49,506 nt of DNA from CAADGL01 sp964643885 (GTDB taxonomy: Bacteria > Planctomycetota > Phycisphaerae > UBA1845 > Fen-1342), in contig CAZXUI010000027.1 in assembly GCA_964643885.1 (NCBI GenBank), forward strand, positions 1-49,506. Reading direction: 5' to 3'. Below the pieces are notes generated by a model that saw nothing but the letters and a program-made list of their open reading frames with translations, searched no databases and was not told the DNA's origin. Made by a program: the position numbers and the translations under genes. This document shows positions 8,853-17,433 of this stretch, piece by piece. The stretch's first letter is position 1. Each line of letters opens with the position of its first letter.

Positions 8853-9925
8853 GCCAGCCGCTGCCGGTCGCGGTCTTCGGCGCCGGGCACATGGGCCGGC
8901 ATCACGTACGCATCTATTCGCGCCTGCCGGCCGCCCGGCTCGTCGCGGTGATCGACACGAACGAGCAGCGGGCCCGCGAGCTGGCCGAGCCGCTCGGCGC
9001 GGCGTGGGGCGCGCAGCTCACAGCAGAGATGGGCGATATCGCGGCGGCCAGCGTGGCGGTGCCGACGGCTCATCATCTGCGCGTGGCGGGGCCGCTGATC
9101 GAGCGCGGCATCGGCGTGCTGATCGAGAAGCCCATCGCCCCGGACGCTGCCCAGGCGGAGCAGATCGCCGGGCTGGCGCGGCGGCACGGCGCGGTGGTGG
9201 GCGTGGGGCACACGGAGCGCTTCAACCCGGCGGTGCGGGCGGTGGAGCGGCTGGGCGTGCGGCCCAAGTTCATCGAGACGCACCGCATCAGCCCGTTCAC
9301 ATTCCGCTCGGCCGACATCGGCGTGGTGTTCGACATGATGATTCACGACATCGACATCCTGCTGCACCTGGTGCGCGACGAGGTGGAGCGGGTCGATGCG
9401 GTCGGCGTAAACGTGCTCGGGCCGCACGAGGACATCGCCAACGTGCGCGTGATCTGCCGCAACGGCGCCGTGGCGAACCTGACCGCCTCGCGGCTGGCGC
9501 TCAAGACGGAGCGCAAGCTGCGCGTCTTCAGCGAGGATGCGTACATTTCACTCGACTATCAGAAGAAAGTCGGCATCGCGATCACGAAGGAAAAGAACCT
9601 CGACATTCTCAAGCTCGCCCGCGAGCGGAATCTCGACGATCTCTCGCAGCTCGCGGGGCTGGACTTCGGCAAGATGATCCACGTCGAGCCGCTCCAGATC
9701 GACAGCAAGGACGCGCTCGAGAGCGAGCTGGAGTCGTTCCTGGAATGCGTCCGGACGCGCAGCCGGCCGCCGGTCTCTGCGGAGGACGGCGTGGCGGCCG
9801 TGCGGCTGGCGGAGAAGATCGTCGCCGCCATCAAGAGCCACCGCTGGGACGGCAGCGAGGCCGGACGCGTCGGGCTCAGCGCGGACCTGATTCACGGGCC
9901 GGCCGCGTCGCCCGGTCCGGACTGA
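8849..9925 (+). CDS. Gfo/Idh/MocA-family NAD(P)-dependent oxidoreductase linked to lpxA
   Basis: 358 residues. Residues about 5-120 form a Rossmann fold (VAVFGAGHMGRHHVRIYSRL, and the EKP motif in LIEKPIAPD); the rest is the alpha/beta substrate domain of the family, with HDIDILLHLV holding the conserved Asp/His region. It shares ATGA with the lpxA stop, so it is translationally coupled to lipid A synthesis. The known lpxA-linked member of this family is GnnA, which oxidises UDP-GlcNAc at C3 so that GnnB can add an amino group, giving lipid A with N-linked primary chains. No GnnB-like aminotransferase is in the cluster, so GnnA function is a hypothesis only; another sugar dehydrogenase role is possible. 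Confidence 0.88.
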   Translation: MSQPLPVAVFGAGHMGRHHVRIYSRLPAARLVAVIDTNEQRARELAEPLGAAWGAQLTAEMGDIAAASVAVPTAHHLRVAGPLIERGIGVLIEKPIAPDAAQAEQIAGLARRHGAVVGVGHTERFNPAVRAVERLGVRPKFIETHRISPFTFRSADIGVVFDMMIHDIDILLHLVRDEVERVDAVGVNVLGPHEDIANVRVICRNGAVANLTASRLALKTERKLRVFSEDAYISLDYQKKVGIAITKEKNLDILKLARERNLDDLSQLAGLDFGKMIHVEPLQIDSKDALESELESFLECVRTRSRPPVSAEDGVAAVRLAEKIVAAIKSHRWDGSEAGRVGLSADLIHGPAASPGPD

Positions 9926-9955
9926 TCCACAGCACGGATGCTCCGTGGAGGCAGT

Positions 9956-11179
9956 ATGCGTCATCCCCCTCGCCTGCGACGGTCCCTCCCTGCCGCCCGC
10001 ACCCTCGGCTTGCTCGCGTTGACGCTCGTGCTGCTGGCCGCTCCGCCCGGCTGTGCGGACCGCGGCGACTCGCTGATGATGCGCTATTCGCCCAAGCCGA
10101 TGCCGACGCCGGTGCGCGCGGTCTGGGTCGCCCGCTTTCACTACCACAGCGCGGAAGACATCCGCGAGATCATGCGCCACTCGGCGATGCTGGGCTTCAA
10201 TACGGTCCTGTTCCAGGTCCGCGGCGACGGGACGGTCTCATACCCGTCGCGGTTCGAACCGTGGTCGACCGAGTACAAGCATCAGGATCCCGGCTTCGAT
10301 CCGCTCGCGGTCGCCGTCGAGGAGGCCCACCGCAACAACCTGCGGATCGAGGCGTGGATCAACGTCATGCCCGGCTGGTTCGGGGACAAGCCGCCAGCGA
10401 TCAGCTCGCATCTGTACCACACGCGGCCGCACTGGTTCCTGCACGACCAGGACGGCCGGCGGCAGCCGCTGAACGGTCACTACGTGATCCTGAACCCCTG
10501 CCTGCCGTCGGTGCGGGAGCACATCGTCGCAATCTGTCACGAGGTTTTGTCGCGATACGCGGTGGATGGGCTGCATCTGGATTACATCCGCTATGCGTGG
10601 GACGCGTCGCCGAACGCCGCGGCCCGCTACCCGCGCGACGCCCAGACGCTCGCGCTCTATGAGCGTCAGACCGGGCGGCGACCCGACGACGACCGGGCGG
10701 CGTGGGACCGCTGGCGGGCCAACCAGCTCACGCGGCTGGTGGATGAGATCCGGCAGATGCAGCGGCGGACGCGGCCCGGGGCGACGCTGACCGCGGCCGT
10801 CTGGGGCGACCCGTCGGCCGGCTACCGCAATTACCTCCAGAATGCGACGGCGTGGCTGCGGGCTGGGCTGCTGGATGCGGCCTATCCGATGGCGTATCGC
10901 GACCGGCTCGACCCGTTCGTCCGGGACATCGACGCGTACCGGCGGGCGGCGCCGGGCCGGCGGGTGATTCCCGGAATCGGCGCGTACAAGCACGATTCGG
11001 CCGACGGGCTGGCGGGGCAACTGGCCCGCTGCCGCTCGTGGGGGGGCGACTGGGCGATCTTCTCGTACGAGTCGCTGCTGGAGACGTACAAGCAGCGGAC
11101 GGCGACGCGGCCGGACCGGCGAGCGGCGGAATTGCAGCGGGTACGGGCGGACGTCATCAGACAGTTCACGGGGCAGTAA
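9956..11179 (+). CDS. Glycosyl hydrolase-like (GHL10/DUF187) lipoprotein
   Basis: 407 residues from the ATG at 9956, which has GGAGG at 9948-9951; an ATG at 9938 lacks a site. The N-terminus has a signal with a lipobox (LLAAPPGC). The body starts with VRAVWVARFHYHSAEDIREI and contains LGFNTVLFQVRGDGTV, RIEAWINVMPGWFG and DGLHLDYIRYAWD, the hallmark strands of the GHL10 TIM-barrel family related to glycoside hydrolase family 10. Such proteins are thought to cleave or bind extracellular polysaccharides, but few have been tested. It follows the lpx operon by 30 nt and may be co-transcribed. Confidence 0.85.
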   Translation: MRHPPRLRRSLPAARTLGLLALTLVLLAAPPGCADRGDSLMMRYSPKPMPTPVRAVWVARFHYHSAEDIREIMRHSAMLGFNTVLFQVRGDGTVSYPSRFEPWSTEYKHQDPGFDPLAVAVEEAHRNNLRIEAWINVMPGWFGDKPPAISSHLYHTRPHWFLHDQDGRRQPLNGHYVILNPCLPSVREHIVAICHEVLSRYAVDGLHLDYIRYAWDASPNAAARYPRDAQTLALYERQTGRRPDDDRAAWDRWRANQLTRLVDEIRQMQRRTRPGATLTAAVWGDPSAGYRNYLQNATAWLRAGLLDAAYPMAYRDRLDPFVRDIDAYRRAAPGRRVIPGIGAYKHDSADGLAGQLARCRSWGGDWAIFSYESLLETYKQRTATRPDRRAAELQRVRADVIRQFTGQ

Positions 11180-11226
11180 GACCGGGCGGCCCGCGGCAGA
11201 CCGCGGACCGGCCGCGACGCGGCGAG

Positions 11227-11895
11227 CTACTGATCCGGCCCTGCGGGTGAAATCGGCGCTTCAGGCTCGGCCGAAGGCCGTGAGCCGGCGGGTGGCGCGG
11301 TCACTCTCGGGTCGAACTGCCACTCGAGCACGCCGGGCAGCATCGCCAGCCGCTCCAGCAGGTATGTTTCCAGCAGGCCATCGCGGCCGAGGGGGACCCA
11401 CTGATCGCCTTCGAGCTGGGCCGCCCGCAGGCCCTCCTCCGTGGGCAGGCGTTCGCTGTAGATGGCCAGGGCGCCGGACGTGGTGGTAACCTGGCGCGAG
11501 GGCGAGTTGAAGCGCTCCTTGATCGCTTCGATGACGACGCGGTAGCGGTTCTCGGACGGGTCGCTGACCGGCTCGATCCGCAGTTCGACCTGCCGCCGCA
11601 TGGTGTGAAGGCTCGCTTCGAGCACCTGGTAGCCGCCGCGCGCGTCGGCCCGCCAGAACTCGAACCACTGGGCGCTGGTGGACGGGCCGGCCCGGACGAC
11701 GCCGCGCGAGCGGTCGACGCGGCGCGGCTGAAGATCGTGCTCGCGCAGCATGGTCAGCGTCGCGTCCAGAAACATCTCGTAGTCGCCGAGGCGCACGAGC
11801 ATGCTGGTCGGGCCGCTCGGTGCGGCCGGACGCTGGCATCCGGCCAGGATACAAAGTGTCACGGCGAAAATTTTTTTGAGGTGGCGCACAGGCAT
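11227..11895 (-). CDS. Hypothetical lipoprotein
   Basis: 222 residues, not recognised. The N-terminus MPVRHLKKIFAVTLCILAGC is a short signal peptide with a good lipobox (LAGC), so the mature protein should be lipid-anchored. The body is mostly beta with repeated long strands (YQVLEASLHTMRRQVELRIE, RYRVVIEAIKERF), and the last 25 residues are a Pro/Ala/Glu tail. The gene is convergent with the GHL10 gene (47 nt apart). No Shine-Dalgarno sequence precedes the ATG; instead a TATTAT hexamer lies exactly 6 nt upstream, which suggests a leaderless mRNA. Confidence 0.72.
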   Translation of the reverse strand: MPVRHLKKIFAVTLCILAGCQRPAAPSGPTSMLVRLGDYEMFLDATLTMLREHDLQPRRVDRSRGVVRAGPSTSAQWFEFWRADARGGYQVLEASLHTMRRQVELRIEPVSDPSENRYRVVIEAIKERFNSPSRQVTTTSGALAIYSERLPTEEGLRAAQLEGDQWVPLGRDGLLETYLLERLAMLPGVLEWQFDPRVTAPPAGSRPSAEPEAPISPAGPDQ

Positions 11896-12317
11896 GTGGG
11901 GATAATAGCTGAGCGTCCGACGCGTGCAAATCGTCGTCTATGGGACGATGCGTGTCGAGACGGCTGCTGAGTTCGATTCGTCCAGAATTCCGCTCGACTT
12001 TAGCAAAATCTAACGCAGAATATGGGTGGAAGCTGTCGTGTCCCCCTTCACGGTCCCGCGTCGACACGGTGTCGGCGCGGGGCTCTTTTTTTGCCGCGTC
12101 GTGGGAGGCTGCCGATCCGGGGGCGGCCGATCCGCGCGGCGGCGGCGGCGAAGCCGCGATACGAATCTGTCTGTACAGCCCCCTGCGGCTCACCTATGCT
12201 ACGATCGTTAGCGGGCGCCGAGGGAGTGTCCAGCGCCCTGCGGGCGGGCGGCCGGCCCGCCTTCGACGAACGCGACGGACCGAAACCCCGGGACCAACTC
12301 ACGCAGCCTGACTCGCC
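11896..12317. other. Divergent intergenic region
   Basis: 422 bases between the minus-strand lipoprotein gene and the plus-strand ACT protein. Apart from the minus promoter there is a small palindrome CGACACGGTGTCG near 12060 followed by a T7 run, and a weak TGTACA-N17-TATGCT pair before the ACT gene. Open frames here look like GC-rich shadows; I support no gene. Confidence 0.5.
11902..11929 (-). promoter_or_regulatory. Candidate leaderless promoter of the lipoprotein gene
   Basis: On the minus strand TTGCAC (11924-11929) is followed after 16 nt by TATTAT (11902-11907), which is 6 nt from the ATG at 11895. The predicted start point falls on or next to the start codon. Confidence 0.5.
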
Positions 12318-12785
12318 ATGGCGACCGAACCACTCGAAACGGCCGACGCAAGCGGGTTTCCGCTCTGCCGCCAGCTCTCGGTCTTCCTCGAGAACCGGCT
12401 GGGCCAGCTCCTGCGGCTGACGCGCGTGTTCGATGATGAGCAGGTCACCATCCTGGCCCTGTCGGTCGAGGGCTCGATCGATTGTGCCATCGTCCGCCTG
12501 CTGGTGAATGACCCGGACACCGCGCGCGAGATCCTCGCCCAGCAGGGCTTCGCCATCACCGAAACGGAGCTGCTGGTCGTCGAACTGCCGCCCGGCCGGC
12601 GCGGCATCATGACCGTCTGTTCCGCCCTCATCACGGGCGAGGTCAACATCAACTATCTCTACCCCCTGCTCCCCGGCCGCGACCGCGGCGCCTGCATGGC
12701 CATCCAGGTGGACAATCTGACGGCGGCCGTCGATCTGTTGGCGGCGAAGCGTTTCCGCATTCTCGACCAGCACGAGCTGTCGTAG
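12318..12785 (+). CDS. Double ACT-domain amino-acid-binding protein
   Basis: 155 residues composed of two ACT modules: about residues 17-80 (LSVFLENRLGQLLRLTRVFD, then SIDCAIVRLLVNDP) and about 85-150 (LLVVELPPGRRGIMTVCSAL, then GACMAIQVDNL). ACT domains bind amino acids and usually regulate enzymes; stand-alone double-ACT proteins resemble the regulatory subunit of acetolactate synthase or are uncharacterised. No catalytic domain is attached and no amino-acid biosynthesis gene is adjacent, so the partner is unknown. The alpha/beta hydrolase gene begins 10 nt after its stop, suggesting co-transcription. Confidence 0.82.
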   Translation: MATEPLETADASGFPLCRQLSVFLENRLGQLLRLTRVFDDEQVTILALSVEGSIDCAIVRLLVNDPDTAREILAQQGFAITETELLVVELPPGRRGIMTVCSALITGEVNINYLYPLLPGRDRGACMAIQVDNLTAAVDLLAAKRFRILDQHELS

Positions 12786-12795
12786 CCGCCGGCCC

Positions 12796-13665
12796 ATGCG
12801 CCCGCCCCTCTGTCCGCCCGAACTGCTGACCACCACCCTCAGCGATGACTACCCGATCCACGTCCGTCACTGGCCGGCGGCCGACGCCGCGGCGGAGTCG
12901 GCCGTGCTGTACCTGCATGGGATTCAGTCACACGGCGGATGGTTCGAGCGCTCGGCGTCGCTGCTGGCGCACGCGTCGGGGCTCGGCGTCTTTCTACCGG
13001 ACCGGCGCGGAAGCGGGGTGAACCCGGAGCCGCGGGGGGATGTCGTGTCAGGCGAGCGCTGGCTGGCGGACCTGGATGAGCTGGCGGCGTGCCTGGCCGA
13101 GCAGCACGGGATTCGGCGGCTGGCGGTCGTCGGCGTGAGCTGGGGCGGCAAGCTGGCGGTGGCGTGGGCGCTGAGGCAACCGGGACGGGTCGCGTCGCTG
13201 CTGCTGATCACACCGGGCGTCTTTCCGGCCGTCGGGCTGAGCCTGCCGCAGACGCTTCGTCTCGTGGCGTCGCTGGCGGGCGGGGGGACGCTGCGCGTCC
13301 CGATTCCGCTGAGCGATCCGGCGCTGTTCACGGACTACCCGGAAGGGCAGCGGTTCATCCGCGACGACCCGCGAAAGCTGACGGAGGCGACGGCCCGCTT
13401 CCTGCTGCACTCGCGGCTGCTGGACCGGCGGCTTCAGCGGCTGCCGGGAGGAGTGCTAGAGCCTCCGACGACGCTCCTGCTGGCCGGCCGGGACCGGATC
13501 ATCGACAGCCCGGCCACGGAGCGGTGGCTGCGGCGGATCTGCCGGGCGGCGCCGGCGGTCGAGATTTTCGGATCCGAGGAGCACACGTTGGAGTTCTCGG
13601 CCGACCCGAGCCGGTTCGAGCAGACGCTGGGGGCGTGGGCGGAGGGGCTGAGGCGCGGCGTTTGA
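12796..13665 (+). CDS. Alpha/beta hydrolase (lysophospholipase-like)
   Basis: 289 residues. The fold is shown by LYLHGIQSHGGWFER (oxyanion HG motif), FLPDRRGSGVN, and the nucleophile elbow GVSWGG with Ser115. The triad is completed by the Asp in AGRDRIIDSPATERW and the His in GSEEHTLEF. This arrangement matches the serine aminopeptidase S33 / monoacylglycerol lipase branch. No signal peptide is seen, so it is likely cytoplasmic. The substrate is not predictable. It probably shares a transcript with the ACT protein. Confidence 0.85.
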   Translation: MRPPLCPPELLTTTLSDDYPIHVRHWPAADAAAESAVLYLHGIQSHGGWFERSASLLAHASGLGVFLPDRRGSGVNPEPRGDVVSGERWLADLDELAACLAEQHGIRRLAVVGVSWGGKLAVAWALRQPGRVASLLLITPGVFPAVGLSLPQTLRLVASLAGGGTLRVPIPLSDPALFTDYPEGQRFIRDDPRKLTEATARFLLHSRLLDRRLQRLPGGVLEPPTTLLLAGRDRIIDSPATERWLRRICRAAPAVEIFGSEEHTLEFSADPSRFEQTLGAWAEGLRRGV

Positions 13666-13788
13666 GCCACGGAATCGGGTTGAGGCCGGTTCGGTGGTCC
13701 GAATAGGCGAATCTTCGCCCGGATTGCGCATTCTGGCGCTGGCGGCGAGGATTTCGGCGATTTCAAACCCGTAGCGGCGCAAAACTTG

Positions 13789-13835
13789 CAACAATTGAGT
13801 TGTTGGACGGTAGAAGGGTCCGTAGAATACCGTCC
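13789..13835 (+). promoter_or_regulatory. Promoter overlaid by two inverted repeats, upstream of DUF1571 gene
   Basis: TTGTTG (13800-13805) and TAGAAT (13823-13828) are separated by 17 nt. CAACAA/TTGTTG (13789-13794, 13800-13805, 5 nt loop) covers the -35, and a perfect 8 bp inverted repeat GGACGGTA (13805-13812) / TACCGTCC (13828-13835) brackets the spacer and touches the -10. This is the geometry of an operator-controlled promoter. The remaining ~150 bases to the gene show no clear structure. Confidence 0.5.
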
Positions 13836-13983
13836 GGTATCAGCGGCTGGGGCTGATAAAGGGTGGGAACGCCCTTTGCCGATAGAGACGGGTAGCGGTC
13901 GGCGGCTGCCGACCGATCCCGCCTCGCAGTGGAGGGACGCGCTGGCAGGCCATTGGAACCAGGTCTGCGGCGCGATTCTGGTA

Positions 13984-14871
13984 ATGGAGTTGCTGCCCGT
14001 GACCAATCCTTCGCGACCTTCCCGAACCGCAAAACGCTTTCTCCTGGCACTCGCCGTCGCTCTCCCAGTCGTGATGATCGGCTTCGCGTACGTGGCGGAT
14101 GCCGCGTCGGACGCGGAGTTTGCGTCGGTCTCGGTTTCGGCTGCGGCCAGCGTGGAGCTGGCGGGCGCTGCATCGCCCGAAGCGCACGCCCTGGCCCGCA
14201 GCGACCCGCACGGGCTGGCGCAGCTTGCCCTGGAACGGGCTGAGAAGCAGGTCCGCGATTATCGCTGCGTCTTTATCAAGCGCGAGCGCGTCAACGGAAA
14301 GCTTACCGATGAGCAGCACATCGAGGTGCTCTTCCGGCGCGAGCCGCTGAGCGTCTTCATGAAGTGGATTCACAACGCCGACCGGGCCCGCCGGGCGCTG
14401 TGGATCGATCGACCCGATTTCGTCGACAGCAAGGGCCGCAAGGTCGCTCGCATCGAGCCGGCCGGCGTGATCGCCCGGGCGCTGGTGGCGGAGGTGACGC
14501 GACCGATCGACGGCGACGACGCCCGCAAGGCCAGCCGGCGGACGATCAACGAGTTCGGTTTTCTGTCGACGCTGCGGCTGCTGGAGCAGTACAACAGCCT
14601 GGCGGAGCGCGACGGCGTTCTGGATTTCCGCTATGAGGGTGAGGGGGAGGTCGACGGCCGGCCGACGTTCGTGCTGGTCCGGCGGCTGCCTCCGCAACCG
14701 GCGGGGCGCTATCCGGACGCCAAGATGGTCCTGCACCTGGATCAGGAATGGCTGCTGCCGACGGCGCTCTTCTCCTATGCCGATCCTGAGGGCACCATCC
14801 TGCTGGGCAGCTACGTCTATCACGACGTGATGCTGAACCCGGGACTGACCGAGGAACACTTCCGCTTCTGA
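13984..14871 (+). CDS. DUF1571 domain secreted/membrane protein
   Basis: 295 residues. After a hydrophobic signal/anchor (FLLALAVALPVVMIGFAYVA), residues about 85-290 match the DUF1571 family, common in planctomycetes: YRCVFIKRERVNGKL, EVLFRREPLSVFMKW, RIEPAGVIARALVAE and LPTALFSYADPEGTILLGSY. The domain resembles outer-membrane lipoprotein carrier folds, which handle lipoproteins or lipids, but the function is untested. The start could be the ATG at 13984 or the GTG at 13999; the latter has GGAG 9 nt upstream. The frame is open to 13786 but that extension covers the promoter region. Confidence 0.8.
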   Translation: MELLPVTNPSRPSRTAKRFLLALAVALPVVMIGFAYVADAASDAEFASVSVSAAASVELAGAASPEAHALARSDPHGLAQLALERAEKQVRDYRCVFIKRERVNGKLTDEQHIEVLFRREPLSVFMKWIHNADRARRALWIDRPDFVDSKGRKVARIEPAGVIARALVAEVTRPIDGDDARKASRRTINEFGFLSTLRLLEQYNSLAERDGVLDFRYEGEGEVDGRPTFVLVRRLPPQPAGRYPDAKMVLHLDQEWLLPTALFSYADPEGTILLGSYVYHDVMLNPGLTEEHFRF

Positions 14872-15074
14872 TTCGCCGGACCATTGGCGGAGCGCCGGGG
14901 GGGCGAGGGCGGGACTGCGGGCGGGCCGTCCGGCGTTAGATTCCCTGTTCCATCCGGATGAGAGAATCGCGGGGTCCGACCGGCCGGGAATTCGGGCGCC
15001 GGCAACCGCAGTCGTCTGCACACGAGAGAACTCCGCGGTCGCGACGGAATGCCGCGGGGTCGCCGGCGGTGAGC

Positions 15075-15302
15075 TTATTTCTGGCGGTAGACGATTCGGC
15101 CGCGCTTCAGATCGTAAGGTGAGAGCTCGACCGTGACACGATCCCCCGGCAGGATTCGAATGAAGTTCTTGCGCATCTTCCCCGAGACGGTGGCGAGCAC
15201 TTCGTGCTTGGATTCGCCGACCTGCACCTCGACGAGGAACATGGCGTTCGGCAGCGCCTTGGCCACCAAGGCATCAAACTGAATCACGTCCTGTTTCGAC
15301 AA
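15075..15302 (-). CDS. infA: Translation initiation factor IF-1
   Basis: 75 residues, almost the whole being the OB-fold: KALPNAMFLVEVQVGE, SGKMRKNFIRILPGDRV and VELSPYDLKRGRIVYRQK are diagnostic. IF-1 binds the 30S A site and assists start selection. The best start is a TTG at 15302 (LSKQDVIQ), with AAGGAG exactly 6 nt upstream; an ATG 42 nt earlier would add an uncharacteristic N-terminal extension and has no site. The gene stands alone, not in a ribosomal protein operon. Confidence 0.93.
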   Translation of the reverse strand: MSKQDVIQFDALVAKALPNAMFLVEVQVGESKHEVLATVSGKMRKNFIRILPGDRVTVELSPYDLKRGRIVYRQK

Positions 15303-16090
15303 TCGACACTCCTTCCGCACGAATCCGGCATCCGCCCGGACCAACGGGTACGTCCCACGCTAGTCAGCCGAGACGGGCCCACACGAGCCGGCCGCGGCAA
15401 GATCGCCTCGCAGCGAATCTCAGCCGGCGGCTCGCGACTCCGCCCGAACCGGTGTGATCCGCGCAAGTTGTGCGGCCACTTGCGCCCGGGTGAGCGGATC
15501 ATAGGCGGCGGGCGCGACAGGGTCAATGCGAACTGAGCGCAGCCCATCCCATGCATCGGCAGATGGCGGAAGGAAAAATGAGCGGTGAGGTTCGCGAGGC
15601 GCGGCGGGGATGCACGTGCTGACGGAGTTCGCTGGACGCGGCGCGAGAACGAGCGCGAAAGGTCCCGCACCCGAAGCTCCAGACTGGCCGAAGACTTGGT
15701 CCCCCAAGAATTCTCAGACCGGTCAGAGACCGGTGCCCCAAAGTGCCTCAGGCCGGTTGGAGACGGATCCGCGATCGAAACCGACTCGTAGCTGCGGCGG
15801 AGCGGCGGGCGAGCGAGCCGCTGGGCCTTCACCCCGCACGCCACAACTGATGGACGTATAATAGGTTATGGAGATTTGGAGCGGCCCGGCAGCTACCGGA
15901 CGTCTGGAGTTTGCGGCCGGTGGCCGGTGCAATCCGCAATGACCGCTCGTCGCGGTTCGTTCGGCTGAGAGAGTACTCGTCCGCTGGGCACGATCCGCCG
16001 GCGGTATGATGACAGGTGATGGCTGTGGGCTGGGCCGGCCGATGACGACTGGGAGCCGCCCGCCCTCGGCTCGACGCAGGAGAAGACCCC
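15303..16090. other. Long intergenic region with degenerate palindromic repeats
   Basis: About 790 bases between infA and the LTxxQ protein gene. It holds a degenerate copy of the 35 bp palindromic repeat (15682-15770), a perfect TATAAT at 15857-15862 without a -35, and TATGAT at 16005-16010, the better-placed -10 for the gene at 16091. I support no coding sequence here. Confidence 0.5.
15682..15770 (+). repeat. Degenerate array of the 35 bp palindromic repeat (about 3 units)
   Basis: Units start at 15682, 15717 and 15751 (period 34-35). The central unit is GACCGGTC-AGA-GACCGGTG followed by CCCCA; the others are GACTGGCC-GAA-GACTTGGTC and GGCCGGTTGGAGACGG. Arms, AGA loop and CCCCA tail match the intact array at 33271-33457. 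Confidence 0.65.
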
Positions 16091-17233
16091 ATGATCTTTC
16101 GCAGCGCACTGACCGTCCTGCTGGGTTGTCTGGTCTTCGGGGCTACGGCCTCGGCCCAGGATGCGCCGCCGCCGGAGCGGGGTGAGGCGGGCCGCCCGCG
16201 GGTGCTGGCGGACAACCCGATGATCTTCATGCTCGAGCGGATGCGCTCGCGGCTCGATCTGGACGAGGAGCAGAACCTCCTGTTCGACCAGATGATCGAG
16301 AGAGAGCGCGCCAGCCAGTCTGCCTTCGACCCGGAGCAGATGCGCGAGCTGATCCGCGAGATGCGTGAGGCGCGGGCGGCGGGCGACACGGCGCGTTTCG
16401 AGGAGCTTCAGGCACAATTCCAGGAGGCCCGCAGCGGCATGCAGGCGGTCGGCGCGCAGTTCATCGCGGAGCTCGAGCCGATCCTGCGGCCGGAGCAGTT
16501 GGAGCGATTGCAGTCGATTCGCGCGCGCTTCGAGCGGATGAGGCAGGCGGGCCTGGGCGGTCCGGGCGGTCCCGGCGGTCCGGGCGGGCCGGGGATGATG
16601 GCGCGGCTGGAAGAGCTGCCGGAGGAGCTCGGGCTGGACGACGAGCAGAAAGCGCAGTTCGAAACGAAGCTGGCGGGGCTGCGCGAGCGGCTCGCGTCGC
16701 AGCGGGAGAACATGGCTCAGATCCGGGAACTGGCGAACGAGGCCCGACAGGCGCGCAGCGCCGGCGACCTGGCCCGCGAGCAGGAGTTGATGGCGGCGCT
16801 GGCCGAGCTGCGTGCCAACCCGCGCGAGCTGTTCGAGAGCTTCTTCGACGACGTCGCGACGCTTCTCACGGCGGAACAGCTTGCGCGGTTCAACGAGATG
16901 CGCGAGCAGAAGGGACGCTCTCAGCGCGATGAGCGCACGCCGCGGCCGCTGGATGCGCGCACGATCATCCGCCTGGCACAGCGGCTGGAGCTGGACGAGA
17001 CGCAGAAGGACGCCCTTCGCGAGATCGAGCGCCAGGCACAGGTCGCGGCGCGCGAGGCCGGCCGGGACCGCGAGGCGATGCAGACCCTGGCCGACGGGCT
17101 GCGCGAACAGATCATCGAGATTCTGACGCCGGAGCAGGCGCAGCGCTTCGACCGTCTGCTGAACGCGGAGCGCGACGGCGGACGCCCGGAACGCGAGCCG
17201 CGGGGCGAGCGGTCGCGTCGCGACGAGCCCTGA
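16091..17233 (+). CDS. Secreted protein with tandem LTxxQ (Spy/CpxP-like) motifs
   Basis: 380 residues with a signal peptide (ALTVLLGCLVFGATASAQ) and AGGAG 8 nt before the ATG. The mature protein is almost all helix, rich in Glu, Arg and Gln. It holds three pairs of the LTxxQ-type motif of Spy/CpxP chaperones: LDLDEEQ and LRPEQLERL, LGLDDEQ and LTAEQLARF, LELDETQ and LTPEQAQRF. A (GGP)n linker at about residues 157-167 separates the first unit. Spy and CpxP are single-unit periplasmic chaperones or stress sensors; this looks like three units fused. No metal-resistance or two-component gene is adjacent. Confidence 0.78.
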   Translation: MIFRSALTVLLGCLVFGATASAQDAPPPERGEAGRPRVLADNPMIFMLERMRSRLDLDEEQNLLFDQMIERERASQSAFDPEQMRELIREMREARAAGDTARFEELQAQFQEARSGMQAVGAQFIAELEPILRPEQLERLQSIRARFERMRQAGLGGPGGPGGPGGPGMMARLEELPEELGLDDEQKAQFETKLAGLRERLASQRENMAQIRELANEARQARSAGDLAREQELMAALAELRANPRELFESFFDDVATLLTAEQLARFNEMREQKGRSQRDERTPRPLDARTIIRLAQRLELDETQKDALREIERQAQVAAREAGRDREAMQTLADGLREQIIEILTPEQAQRFDRLLNAERDGGRPEREPRGERSRRDEP

Positions 17234-17311
17234 GCGGCCGCGCGGCGACGCCAGCGGTCCGGCGGCGATCGCCGCGGAGCGGCATCGCGCGGGGCTGGGG
17301 GGATTTCGCAC

Positions 17312-17340
17312 TGGACAACCTAACATCAACCGAATATAGT
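17312..17340 (+). promoter_or_regulatory. Sigma-70-type promoter for the radical SAM gene
   Basis: TGGACA (17312-17317) and TATAGT (17335-17340) are 17 nt apart, each one base from consensus. This is the best promoter in the window; the predicted leader is about 87 nt. Confidence 0.65.
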
Positions 17341-17433
17341 TGGGTCGGACTGCGAGTCGCGGGGCTCGCGTTCGGCCGACCACGCCTTTCTGCGAGCCCC
17401 GCCCCGCGTCCGCTTTCGCGAGGGACGCAGGTC

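Noticed and set aside
12060..12101. Rho-independent terminator with a T7 run
   Set aside because: The palindrome CGACACGGTGTCG is separated from the T-run by about 11 GC-rich bases and no plus-strand gene ends just upstream.
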